Of a DNA stretch of 15,212 nt, positions 1 through 7,724 are shown one piece after another. The stretch covers positions 1-15,212 of the forward strand of contig QJYE01000488.1 in the NCBI GenBank assembly GCA_003235785.1. The letters are read 5' to 3'. The notes beneath the pieces are model-generated. The model worked only from the letters and a program-made list of their open reading frames with translations, ran no database searches and had not been told where the DNA came from. This stretch comes from Nitrospirota bacterium. Lineage in GTDB: Bacteria > Nitrospirota > Nitrospiria > Nitrospirales > UBA8639. Position numbers and translations under genes: made by a program. Every line of letters begins with the position of its first letter. The first letter of the stretch is position 1.

Positions 1-263
1 GGACAATCCACATGCGCGTAATGGCGATTCTCGGTTTCATATTCCACATGGGAGATGGCAATGGTGAGAATTTTCGTGGGATCCCGTCGCCCCTGACTTT
101 CACTGGCCTTCGCCACGTCGTCATACGGCACAAACGTCGCCTTCCCCAGATCGCCCATCACCTTGGTCAGCGCGGAGGTTAACGTTGTCTTCCCATGATC
201 GACATGCCCAATCGTCCCCACATTAATATGGGGCTTCTTTCGCTCAAATTTCGCCTTCGCCAT
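1..263 (-). CDS. tuf: Elongation factor Tu, N-terminal 87 residues (gene runs off the left edge)
   Basis: EF-Tu is the GTPase that carries aminoacyl-tRNA to the ribosomal A site. Only the start of the G domain is present. The P-loop GHVDHGKT is at residues 19-26, the switch-I segment KILTIAISHVEYET at about 64-77, and the frame leaves the window inside the DCPG (G3) motif. The ATG at 263 is preceded by a strong AGGAGG Shine-Dalgarno about 5 nt upstream. It follows fusA by 58 nt, the classic str-operon end (rpsL-rpsG-fusA-tuf). Switch I reads KILT where many bacterial EF-Tu proteins read RGIT; the functional threonine is kept. Third codon positions are 55/87 G or C, richer than nearby small genes. 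This is one of two tuf copies touching the window. The family is certain; the gene is incomplete here. Confidence 0.97.
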   Translation of the reverse strand, partial: MAKAKFERKKPHINVGTIGHVDHGKTTLTSALTKVMGDLGKATFVPYDDVAKASESQGRRDPTKILTIAISHVEYETENRHYAHVDC

Positions 264-291
264 ACCCGCCTCCTCAGATCAGCACTCGTCA

Positions 292-297
292 ATTATA
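292..297 (-). promoter_or_regulatory. Possible -10 box for tuf (TATAAT)
   Basis: A perfect TATAAT lies in the fusA-tuf spacer, with a predicted start site about 20 nt before the tuf ATG and the AGGAGG site inside the short leader. Sequence 16-18 nt upstream does not resemble TTGACA, so the promoter rests on one hexamer in an AT-rich spacer. tuf often has extra transcription starts beyond the str promoter, which makes this plausible but unproven. Confidence 0.3.
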
Positions 298-321
298 AAG
301 GATATCTTAAAAAGAGAAGTC

Positions 322-2403
322 CTACTCGCCTTGATTCTTTTTAACAATTTGTTGAGCCATTAATTTTGGCACAACCTCATACGATTCAAATTCCATACTA
401 TAAGTTGCACGCCCCTGAGTTTTTGACCTCAAATCGGTAGAATATCCAAACATTTCACTCAACGGGACAGAGGCCTCAACAACCTGAGAACCACCCCTTG
501 ACTTCATGCCATGAATCTTCCCACGACGACCATTTAAATCCCCAATTATGTCGCCCATGAAATCCTGAGGAACAAGCACTTCAACCTTCATGACCGGCTC
601 CAACAAGACCAAATCAGCCTTCTGACATGCGCTCACCAATGCCATAGATCCCGCAATTTTAAATGCCATCTCACTGGAATCCACCTCATGAAATGAGCCA
701 TCATACAACGTAACCCGAATGTCCCTTAGCGGAAACCCAGCCAAAATCCCGCTTTCCATTCTCTCCTTGACGCCCTTTTCGACAGGGCCAATATACTCTC
801 TCGGAACAGTTCCACCCACGATTTTATTTATAAACTCCAAGCCAGTACCAGACTCCGCAGGCTCAACTCGTAACCAGACATGGCCGTACTGCCCACGCCC
901 TCCGGTTTGCTTAACATACTTGGCCTCAGCCACAGCCATCCCACGAATGGTCTCCCGATAGGCAACCTGCGGTTTCCCAACGTTGGCCTGAACCTTAAAC
1001 TCACGAAGCAACCTGTCAACGATAATTTCCAGATGCAACTCACCCATCCCGGAAATAATAGTCTGCCCGGTTTCCTCATCAGTTTGAACCTGGAAAGAGG
1101 GATCCTCCTGCGCAAGCTTCTCCAAGGAATAGCCCAGCTTATCCATATCCTGCTTGGTCTTAGGCTCAACAGCCAAAGAAATTACTGGCTCAGGAAACTT
1201 AATAACCTCAAGCAGGATTTGATGCTTCTCATCGCACAAGGTATCGCCCGTCCTCGTATCCTTCAATCCCACCGCGGCAGCAATATCGCCAGCAAAAACT
1301 TCACTAATTTCCTCACGTTTATTGGCATGCATCTTCAACAAACGCCCTATTCGCTCCCTCTTGCCCTTAGCGACATTATAAACATAGGATCCGGCACTAA
1401 GCTTTCCAGAATAAACCCTAAAATATGTCAGTTGCCCAGAAAAGGGATCATTCATAATCTTAAAAGCCAAAGCCGCGAAAGGCTCACCATCCTCAGGCTT
1501 TCTGGTAATCTCAGCTTCAGTCACTGGGTCAATACCACGAACAGGAGGGAGATCCACAGGAGAAGGCAAATAATCAACTACCCCATCCAAGAGAGGCTGA
1601 ACACCTTTATTTTTAAAGGCTGAACCGCAAAAAACAGGAGTAATTTTTAACCCTATCGTTCCCAAACGAATAGCCCGCTTTATCTCCCCAACACCGAGAG
1701 ACTCTCCACCCAAATACCGCTCCATTACACCCTCATCAAACTCAACAACCGAGTCAAGCATCTTCTCACGGTATTCATTGGCCTGCTCTATATAATCCTC
1801 TGGAATATCTTGAGTTAAAAAATCTGCCCCGAGCGTTTCATCATCAAACACCAACGCCTTCATTTCAATCAAATCAATTACACCTCGGAACCCGTCTTCT
1901 TTACCAAAAGGCAACTGGAGAACAACAGGGTTTGCGCCCAATCGATCAATAAGGGTTTGAACGGCGGCAAAAAAATCAGCCCCAACCCTGTCCATCTTAT
2001 TCATAAAGGTTATACGTGGAACCTGATATTTATCAGCTTGACGCCAAACGGTTTCAGACTGAGGCTCAACACCCTGAACGGAGTCGAACACCGCCACCGC
2101 ACCATCCAGAACTCGAAGCGAACGCTCAACTTCAATCGTGAAATCTACATGGCCCGGCGTATCAATAATATTAATTCGACTGTCTTTCCAAAAACAGGTA
2201 GTTGCAGCAGAAGTGATAGTGATTCCTCGCTCACGCTCCTGTTCCATCCAATCCATGGTGGCCGCGCCCTCATGAACTTCACCTATTTTATAAGACACGC
2301 CAGTATAGAAGAGCACACGCTCCGTAGTCGTCGTCTTCCCGGCGTCTATGTGGGCCATAATCCCAATATTTCTTGTTCGACTAAGCGGAACGTCAGTTAC
2401 CAC
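322..2403 (-). CDS. fusA: Elongation factor G
   Basis: EF-G is the GTPase that drives tRNA-mRNA translocation and, with RRF, ribosome recycling. I place the start at the GTG at 2403, giving 693 residues, the usual size. The frame is open upstream to a TTG at 2442, but only the GTG has a Shine-Dalgarno (GAGGG, 2408-2412), and its product begins MVTDVPLSRTRN, aligning with the common MARxxPLxRxRN start. Visible motifs in order: P-loop AHIDAGKT; switch I RGITITSA; DTPGH; NKMDRVGAD; the SAF motif (CGSAFKNKG). Domains II-V follow, with the domain IV segment GGRGQYGHV and a C-terminal region ending YEVVPKLMAQQIVKK. It lies 79 nt after rpsG and 58 nt before tuf. Nothing is missing or truncated. Confidence 0.97.
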   Translation of the reverse strand: MVTDVPLSRTRNIGIMAHIDAGKTTTTERVLFYTGVSYKIGEVHEGAATMDWMEQERERGITITSAATTCFWKDSRINIIDTPGHVDFTIEVERSLRVLDGAVAVFDSVQGVEPQSETVWRQADKYQVPRITFMNKMDRVGADFFAAVQTLIDRLGANPVVLQLPFGKEDGFRGVIDLIEMKALVFDDETLGADFLTQDIPEDYIEQANEYREKMLDSVVEFDEGVMERYLGGESLGVGEIKRAIRLGTIGLKITPVFCGSAFKNKGVQPLLDGVVDYLPSPVDLPPVRGIDPVTEAEITRKPEDGEPFAALAFKIMNDPFSGQLTYFRVYSGKLSAGSYVYNVAKGKRERIGRLLKMHANKREEISEVFAGDIAAAVGLKDTRTGDTLCDEKHQILLEVIKFPEPVISLAVEPKTKQDMDKLGYSLEKLAQEDPSFQVQTDEETGQTIISGMGELHLEIIVDRLLREFKVQANVGKPQVAYRETIRGMAVAEAKYVKQTGGRGQYGHVWLRVEPAESGTGLEFINKIVGGTVPREYIGPVEKGVKERMESGILAGFPLRDIRVTLYDGSFHEVDSSEMAFKIAGSMALVSACQKADLVLLEPVMKVEVLVPQDFMGDIIGDLNGRRGKIHGMKSRGGSQVVEASVPLSEMFGYSTDLRSKTQGRATYSMEFESYEVVPKLMAQQIVKKNQGE

Positions 2404-2482
2404 AAATCCCTCACGAAAAAATATCCTAGAAACCCACCACAAAAAACATCACCAAAACAACCGCCCAAAAACTAAACCAAAA
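2404..2482 (-). other. G/U-rich rpsG-fusA spacer (fusA leader)
   Basis: Between the rpsG TAG and the fusA GTG the transcript is strikingly G/U-rich: in 2430-2482, 50 of 53 bases are G or U on the coding strand. It contains at least six runs of two or three G. No open frame, obvious hairpin or promoter is visible. The other spacers in the window do not have this composition. Its role is unknown. Confidence 0.6.
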
Positions 2483-2953
2483 CTACCATCGATAATGAGC
2501 AAAGGCCCGATTCGCCTCCGCCATCCTATGAGTTTCATCCCGCTTCCTGACAGCCGACCCGTTATTAGCTGCGGCATCCATCAACTCAGCAGCTAACTTC
2601 TCCCTCATACTTTTACCACTACGCGATAAGGCACTCTCCTTAATCCAGCGCAAAGCTAAAGCAATTTGCCGAACTGGTCGAATCTCAACCGGAACCTGAT
2701 ACGATGCCCCGCCAACTCGCCGAGACTTCACCTCAACCATTGGCTTCACATTTCCAAGAGCAGCGTGAAAAACCTTAAGAGGCTCATCTCCCGTCTTGGC
2801 CTTAACAATATCAAAGGCTCCATAGCAAAGACGTTCAGCCGTACTCTTCTTTCCATCCTGCAAAAGAATATTCAAAAATCTACCGACAACGGGATCCTTA
2901 TATAGTGAATCCCGAACAACCTTTTGACGAAGAACTAGGGGCCTACGTGGCAT
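2483..2953 (-). CDS. rpsG: 30S ribosomal protein S7
   Basis: S7 is a primary binder of the 3' domain of 16S rRNA; it nucleates assembly of the 30S head and lies near the E-site tRNA. The 156-residue product has the usual bacterial length. Visible landmarks are the N-terminal MPRRPL basic arm, the conserved ILLQDGKKSTAE segment, NVKPMVEVKSRRVGGASYQVP with the RNA-binding beta hairpin, and RKRDETHRMAEANRAFAHYRW at the C-terminus. The ATG at 2953 has a GGAAGAG Shine-Dalgarno upstream. It lies 62 nt after rpsL. In E. coli S7 represses str-operon translation by binding the rpsL-rpsG spacer; I cannot show an equivalent structure here. Confidence 0.97.
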   Translation of the reverse strand: MPRRPLVLRQKVVRDSLYKDPVVGRFLNILLQDGKKSTAERLCYGAFDIVKAKTGDEPLKVFHAALGNVKPMVEVKSRRVGGASYQVPVEIRPVRQIALALRWIKESALSRSGKSMREKLAAELMDAAANNGSAVRKRDETHRMAEANRAFAHYRW

Positions 2954-3015
2954 ATTCGATCTCTTCCAAGCTAGAACAAGGTTAAATTAGTTTTCCTACA
3001 AACAAAGAGAAGGGA

Positions 3016-3387
3016 TTATTTGGGTCGCTTCGCTCCGTACTTCGACCGACCCTGCTTGCGGTTTGCAACACCTACGGCATCCAAGGCCCCACGAACCATA
3101 TGATAACGAACACCAGGAAGATCCTTCACACGGCCACCACGAACCAAAACAATTGAATGCTCCTGAAGATTGTGCCCCATACCAGGAATATAGGCCGTTA
3201 CCTCCAAGCCCGTGGTCAAGCGCACCCTTGCTACTTTCCTTAGAGCTGAATTCGGCTTCTTGGGGGTGGTTGTGTAAACCCTCAAACACACGCCCCTTCG
3301 CTGCGGACAGCTGTTCAAAGCTGAACTCTTACTCTTTGCCTTAATGGCTTTCCGGCCTACTCGAATTAATTGATTAACTGTTGGCAT
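3016..3387 (-). CDS. rpsL: 30S ribosomal protein S12
   Basis: S12 lies at the decoding centre on the 30S interface and monitors codon-anticodon pairing. The 123-residue product matches the family length. TTTPKKPNSALRK holds the two lysines (43 and 44 counting Met) whose substitution gives streptomycin resistance elsewhere; both are unchanged. The VKDLPGVRYH loop is intact, with the aspartate that is methylthiolated in some bacteria. The C-terminus is the basic RSKYGAKRPK tail. The ATG at 3387 is preceded by an AGGA about 10 nt away. It is the first gene of the str group and has its own promoter candidate in the 132-nt gap after rpoC. Confidence 0.98.
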   Translation of the reverse strand: MPTVNQLIRVGRKAIKAKSKSSALNSCPQRRGVCLRVYTTTPKKPNSALRKVARVRLTTGLEVTAYIPGMGHNLQEHSIVLVRGGRVKDLPGVRYHMVRGALDAVGVANRKQGRSKYGAKRPK

Positions 3388-3458
3388 CTAATTTCAATCC
3401 TAAACTAAAGAGCTTCGATTTTCCTATTTTTCATTTGCCTTGAGGGGAACCAGCCGAT

Positions 3459-3485
3459 GTTATAGATTCATCCTCGCTTTGTCAA
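3459..3485 (-). promoter_or_regulatory. Candidate sigma-70 type promoter for the str genes (rpsL)
   Basis: On the coding strand the rpoC-rpsL spacer has a perfect -35 TTGACA (3480-3485), then TATAAC (3459-3464) 15 nt downstream, a 5/6 match to the -10 consensus. A second reading uses TAACAT at a 17-nt spacing (4/6). Initiation near 3450 would give an rpsL leader of about 60-65 nt. The 15-nt spacing is short, which lowers confidence. No intrinsic terminator separates it from rpoC, so it probably adds to read-through from upstream. Confidence 0.55.
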
Positions 3486-3519
3486 GAATAATAATCATTT
3501 CCACTCACATGAATGCCAA

Positions 3520-6500
3520 TTATTTTTTTGCCAAATGGATCTGATCTAGGCCAGAATCCTTCCCCAAAGAAAGTGGCTCTTCATTAATAGGCTTTGGGAC
3601 AAATGTTTCACGGTAATCCCCCCACCCTGTCCCAGCAGGGATTAGCCGTCCAACAATTACATTTTCCTTCAGGCCACGAAGCTCGTCCGTCCGCCCATTA
3701 ATAGCAGCCTCCGTTAGCACCCTCGTCGTCTCCTGGAATGAGGCCCCGGAAATAAAGCTATCCGTACTTAAAGATGCCTTGGTAATTCCCAACAAAACAG
3801 GTTTTCCCAAAGCAGGCTTCCCGCCATCTGCCAGGATTTGTTCATTTTCATCATCAAAAGCAAACTTATTAACCTGCGTTCCAGGTAGAAAAGATGTATC
3901 ACCCGCGTCTTCGATTCTGATCTTCTTTAACATTTGCCTTGTGATCACCTCAATATGCTTATCATTAATGACCACGCCCTGCAAACGATACACCTCCTGG
4001 ACCTCGTTAACCAAATACTTTTGCAACTCACGTGGACCAAGGACAGCCAGGATGTCATGAGGATTTGCAGAACCATCCATTAATGGCTCGCCAGCACGCA
4101 CCCAGTCACCTTCATGGACATTAATATGACGTCCACGTGGAATTAAGTACTCCTTCACATCGCCAATTTTATTATCGACAGTAACCTTGCGAAGACCCTT
4201 CACAAACCCTCCAAACGATACCTCTCCGTCAATTTCACTGACAACCGCATGTTCTTTGGGCTTTCTCGCTTCAAAAAGTTCCGCCACACGCGGCAAACCA
4301 CCGGTAATATCTTTCGTTTTCGTGGTTTCTCGTGGAATTTTCGCCAGCACATCACCTGGGTAAACGGTTGAACCTTTCTCGACAAAGATATGGGCTCCTA
4401 CTGGGAGCAGATACCGTGCGGGAGATCCCGAGCTCAACTTCGCCGTTTTCCCAGAATCATCCTTAACGGAAAGCCGCGGACGCAAATTAGTTCCCGCTTG
4501 CTCAATAACCACGCGGCGAGATAATCCAGTGACCTCATCAACCTCTTCTTTCATAGTGACACCTTCACTGATGTCCCCTAAAGCGACTCGTCCGCCAACT
4601 TCCGTCAAAATGGTCAGTGAATAGGGATCCCACTCCACAAATTTTTGGCCTATTTCTACTTTTCCGCCATCTGCTACTTTAATTTTGGCACCATAGACCA
4701 AGGAGTATTTTTCACGCTCCCTCCCCGTTTCATCACAAACGGCAATCTTGGCATTCCTGACCATAACCACCCAATCGCCCTGTTGAGTCTTAACTGCCAT
4801 ATTAGGGTTATGAAAATCCGCATTTTTCTTTGCATCAAAATTCAAAAACTTTACGACTCCCTCATGCTTTGATTCCAAAACCGTCTGCTCGACAACCTTA
4901 CTGGCTGTTCCGCCAATATGGAAGGTTCTCATTGTCAACTGGGTCCCAGGTTCACCAATTGATTGCGCAGCAATGACCCCAACAGGCTCGCCTTTTTCTA
5001 CAAGACGACCACGAGCCAAATCTCTCCCATAACACTTAATGCACACACCCCAACGCGACTGACAAGTCAACACCGATCGGATTTTCACACGATCTACTCC
5101 AGCTTCCACTATCGCCTGACACAATTCTTCATTGAGTTCCTCATGCGCCTTGACAATAATTTCCTGGGTGACAGGATCATGCACATCTTCGGAAGTCAAA
5201 CGCCCCAAAATTCGCTCATCCAAAGACTGAATAACTTCTCCCCCTTCAACCAATGCCGACACGATAATGCCATCGGATGTCTGACAATCCAATTCACTTA
5301 CAATGACGTCTTGAGCAATATCCACCAACCGTCTGGTTAAATAACCAGAATTGGCGGTCTTCAAGGCGGTATCAGCCAATCCCTTACGGGCACCATGGGT
5401 TGAAATAAAATACTGCAAAACGGTGAGCCCTTCGCGGAAATTTGCGGTAATTGGGGTTTCAATGATCTCACCTGACGGCTTAGCCATCAACCCACGCATT
5501 CCACCTAACTGACGAATCTGCTGAGAGCTCCCTCGGGCACCAGAATCAGCCATCATGAAAATGGGGTTCAGACCCTCGGTCTCTCCCCTGCCACCACCCT
5601 GACTGATTTCCTTCATCATCTCTATGGCCACCTGCTCACTGACATGAGCCCAAATATCGATTACCTTGTTGTACCGCTCGCCATTGGTAATCAATCCTTC
5701 GCTATATTGCAATTGAACCTGACTGACCTCACCTTGCGCCCGGTTAATTAGCTCAACTTTCCTAGATGGAATATGCATGTTATCGATACAAATAGACACT
5801 CCGGCTTTAGTAGCATAAGAAAAGCCTAAATCCTTCAAACGATCCAACATCACCACAACTTCATGAAGGCCCGCCATTCTATACACTTTATCCACTAGCT
5901 TGGTGATCTCTTTTTTCGTCATTAACTGATTCACGTGAGAGAAGGCCATGCTTGCCGGCAAGATCTCCGATAAAATAACTCGCCCAGCCGTAGTCTCAAT
6001 CAACTCATCATTAATACGAACTTTTATTTTAGCTTGCTCGTCCACTTCCCGTGAGTCGTAGGCCATGCGAACTTCTTCAGTTGACGAGAAAATTTTTCCT
6101 TCGCCCCGCGCCCCATCTCGATGATTGGTTAACCAGTAACACCCGAGCACCATATCCTGTGATGGAACTGACAACGGTCTCCCATTCGCTGGCGAAAGGA
6201 CGTTATTGGCGGCCATCATCAATACCCGACATTCAATCTGCGCTTCAACCGAGAGAGGAACATGCACTGCCATTTGATCCCCGTCGAAGTCCGCGTTAAA
6301 AGCCGCACAAACTAGCGGGTGGAGACGAATCGCCTTGCCTTCCACCAAAATTGGATCAAAAGCCTGAATTCCCAATCGGTGAAGAGTTGGCGCTCGGTTC
6401 AGCATAACTGGATGTTCACGAATGACCTCATCAAGGACATCCCAGACCTCCGGTCGCTCCTTTTCAACCAGTCGCTTGGCACTTTTAATCGTTGTAGCAG

Positions 6501-7671
6501 CTCCGCGTTCTTCTAATTTATGGAAAATAAAAGGCTTAAAGAGTTCGAGCGCCATTTTCTTGGGCAACCCACATTGATTCAACCGCAGTTCCGGGCCAAC
6601 AACAATTACTGAACGCCCAGAATAATCAACCCGCTTACCCAAAAGATTTTGCCGGAATCGCCCCTGCTTCCCCTTTAGCATATCGCTAAGGGATTTCAAT
6701 GGTCGCTTATTCGCCCCTCGAATGACGCGACCACGCCGACCATTATCGAATAACGCATCCACGGCCTCCTGGAGCATTCGCATTTCATTACGAATTATCA
6801 CCCCTGGAGCCTTTAGCTCAACTAACCGCTTCAAACGATTATTTCGATTGATGACGCGCCGGTACAAATCATTCAAATCGGAAGTGGCAAACCGACCACC
6901 ATCCAGAGGGACAAGTGGACGCAATTCTGGCGGCAACACAGGAATGGCGTCCATGATCATCCATTCCGGATTATTTCCAGACTTATGAAAGGCCTCGATC
7001 ACCTTCAACCGCTTGGTCAGCTTTTTTCCGACAGCAACTGAAGTGGTGCTCCTTATTTTATCGTGGCGCTCATCCCACAAACCCTCAATATCCACTTTCC
7101 GCAATAATTCACGAATTGCCTCAGCCCCAATTCCAACCTTAAAGGAATTGGCCCCATGCTCTTCAACACATTCTCGATACCGTTCCTCAGTCAACAGCTC
7201 ACGGTCCTTGAGGCCCGTGTTACCAGGATCCAATACGACATAAGCTTCAAAATAGAGAATTTTCTCCAATTGCTTGAGGCTCATATCCAGAAGAATGCCG
7301 ATGCGACTTGGCACTCCCTTCAAAAACCAGATATGCGCAACCGGTGCAGCTAATTCTATATGCCCCATGCGTTCACGACGCACTTTTGATTGAATGACCT
7401 CAACCCCGCATTTGTCGCACACGATTCCGCGATGCTTCATTCGCTTATATTTTCCGCAATTGCATTCCCAGTCTTTTGTCGGCCCGAAAATTTTTGCACA
7501 AAAGAGTCCGTCACGCTCAGGCTTAAATGATCGATAATTAATAGTCTCCGGCTTTTTCACTTCACCATAAGACCATGACCGGATCTTTTCAGGCGACGCA
7601 ATACGAATGCGCATCGCATCAAACGAGACGGCATCTCTAGGCTTTTCAAAGAGCGAATGGATACTTTCCAA
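3520..7671 (-). CDS. rpoC: DNA-directed RNA polymerase subunit beta'
   Basis: Beta' forms the clamp and half of the active site of RNA polymerase. The product is 1383 residues, close to the E. coli length. The N-terminal zinc site has C70, C72, C85 and C88. The Mg-binding NADFDGDQM is at 459-467, with aspartates 461, 463 and 465. A second zinc site has C796, C870, C877 and C880. The trigger-loop start MRTFHIGG is at about 914. A sandwich-hybrid insertion resembling E. coli SI3 occupies about 930-1115, before KDITGGLPRV at 1120. The C-terminal AASFQETTRVL-like block (here GASFQETTRVL) and RGLKENVIVGRLIPAGTG are intact. The start is TTG at 7671, supported by CGGAGG 7 nt upstream; no ATG fits. 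It follows rpoB by 53 nt. No inactivating change is visible. Confidence 0.98.
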   Translation of the reverse strand: MESIHSLFEKPRDAVSFDAMRIRIASPEKIRSWSYGEVKKPETINYRSFKPERDGLFCAKIFGPTKDWECNCGKYKRMKHRGIVCDKCGVEVIQSKVRRERMGHIELAAPVAHIWFLKGVPSRIGILLDMSLKQLEKILYFEAYVVLDPGNTGLKDRELLTEERYRECVEEHGANSFKVGIGAEAIRELLRKVDIEGLWDERHDKIRSTTSVAVGKKLTKRLKVIEAFHKSGNNPEWMIMDAIPVLPPELRPLVPLDGGRFATSDLNDLYRRVINRNNRLKRLVELKAPGVIIRNEMRMLQEAVDALFDNGRRGRVIRGANKRPLKSLSDMLKGKQGRFRQNLLGKRVDYSGRSVIVVGPELRLNQCGLPKKMALELFKPFIFHKLEERGAATTIKSAKRLVEKERPEVWDVLDEVIREHPVMLNRAPTLHRLGIQAFDPILVEGKAIRLHPLVCAAFNADFDGDQMAVHVPLSVEAQIECRVLMMAANNVLSPANGRPLSVPSQDMVLGCYWLTNHRDGARGEGKIFSSTEEVRMAYDSREVDEQAKIKVRINDELIETTAGRVILSEILPASMAFSHVNQLMTKKEITKLVDKVYRMAGLHEVVVMLDRLKDLGFSYATKAGVSICIDNMHIPSRKVELINRAQGEVSQVQLQYSEGLITNGERYNKVIDIWAHVSEQVAIEMMKEISQGGGRGETEGLNPIFMMADSGARGSSQQIRQLGGMRGLMAKPSGEIIETPITANFREGLTVLQYFISTHGARKGLADTALKTANSGYLTRRLVDIAQDVIVSELDCQTSDGIIVSALVEGGEVIQSLDERILGRLTSEDVHDPVTQEIIVKAHEELNEELCQAIVEAGVDRVKIRSVLTCQSRWGVCIKCYGRDLARGRLVEKGEPVGVIAAQSIGEPGTQLTMRTFHIGGTASKVVEQTVLESKHEGVVKFLNFDAKKNADFHNPNMAVKTQQGDWVVMVRNAKIAVCDETGREREKYSLVYGAKIKVADGGKVEIGQKFVEWDPYSLTILTEVGGRVALGDISEGVTMKEEVDEVTGLSRRVVIEQAGTNLRPRLSVKDDSGKTAKLSSGSPARYLLPVGAHIFVEKGSTVYPGDVLAKIPRETTKTKDITGGLPRVAELFEARKPKEHAVVSEIDGEVSFGGFVKGLRKVTVDNKIGDVKEYLIPRGRHINVHEGDWVRAGEPLMDGSANPHDILAVLGPRELQKYLVNEVQEVYRLQGVVINDKHIEVITRQMLKKIRIEDAGDTSFLPGTQVNKFAFDDENEQILADGGKPALGKPVLLGITKASLSTDSFISGASFQETTRVLTEAAINGRTDELRGLKENVIVGRLIPAGTGWGDYRETFVPKPINEEPLSLGKDSGLDQIHLAKK

Positions 7672-7678
7672 GTGCAGT

Positions 7679-7684
7679 CCTCCG
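7679..7684 (-). promoter_or_regulatory. Ribosome-binding site that fixes the rpoC TTG start
   Basis: CGGAGG lies 7 nt before the TTG at 7671. The only upstream in-spacer ATG opens a frame that stops after a few codons, and the next in-frame ATG is codon 20, after conserved beta' N-terminal sequence. The TTG is therefore the best start. Confidence 0.8.
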
Positions 7685-7724
7685 ATTATATGGAATGATG
7701 AATGGTCATGATCAACGTGGGCGC

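Noticed and set aside
880..1623. Long plus-strand open frame of 247 codons
   Set aside because: It lies wholly within fusA on the opposite strand, with low-complexity composition and no recognisable domain.
7685..7715. TATAAT with TTGATC 19 nt upstream in the rpoB-rpoC spacer
   Set aside because: The predicted start would fall in or next to the rpoC binding site, and the spacing and -35 match are poor; chance is likelier.
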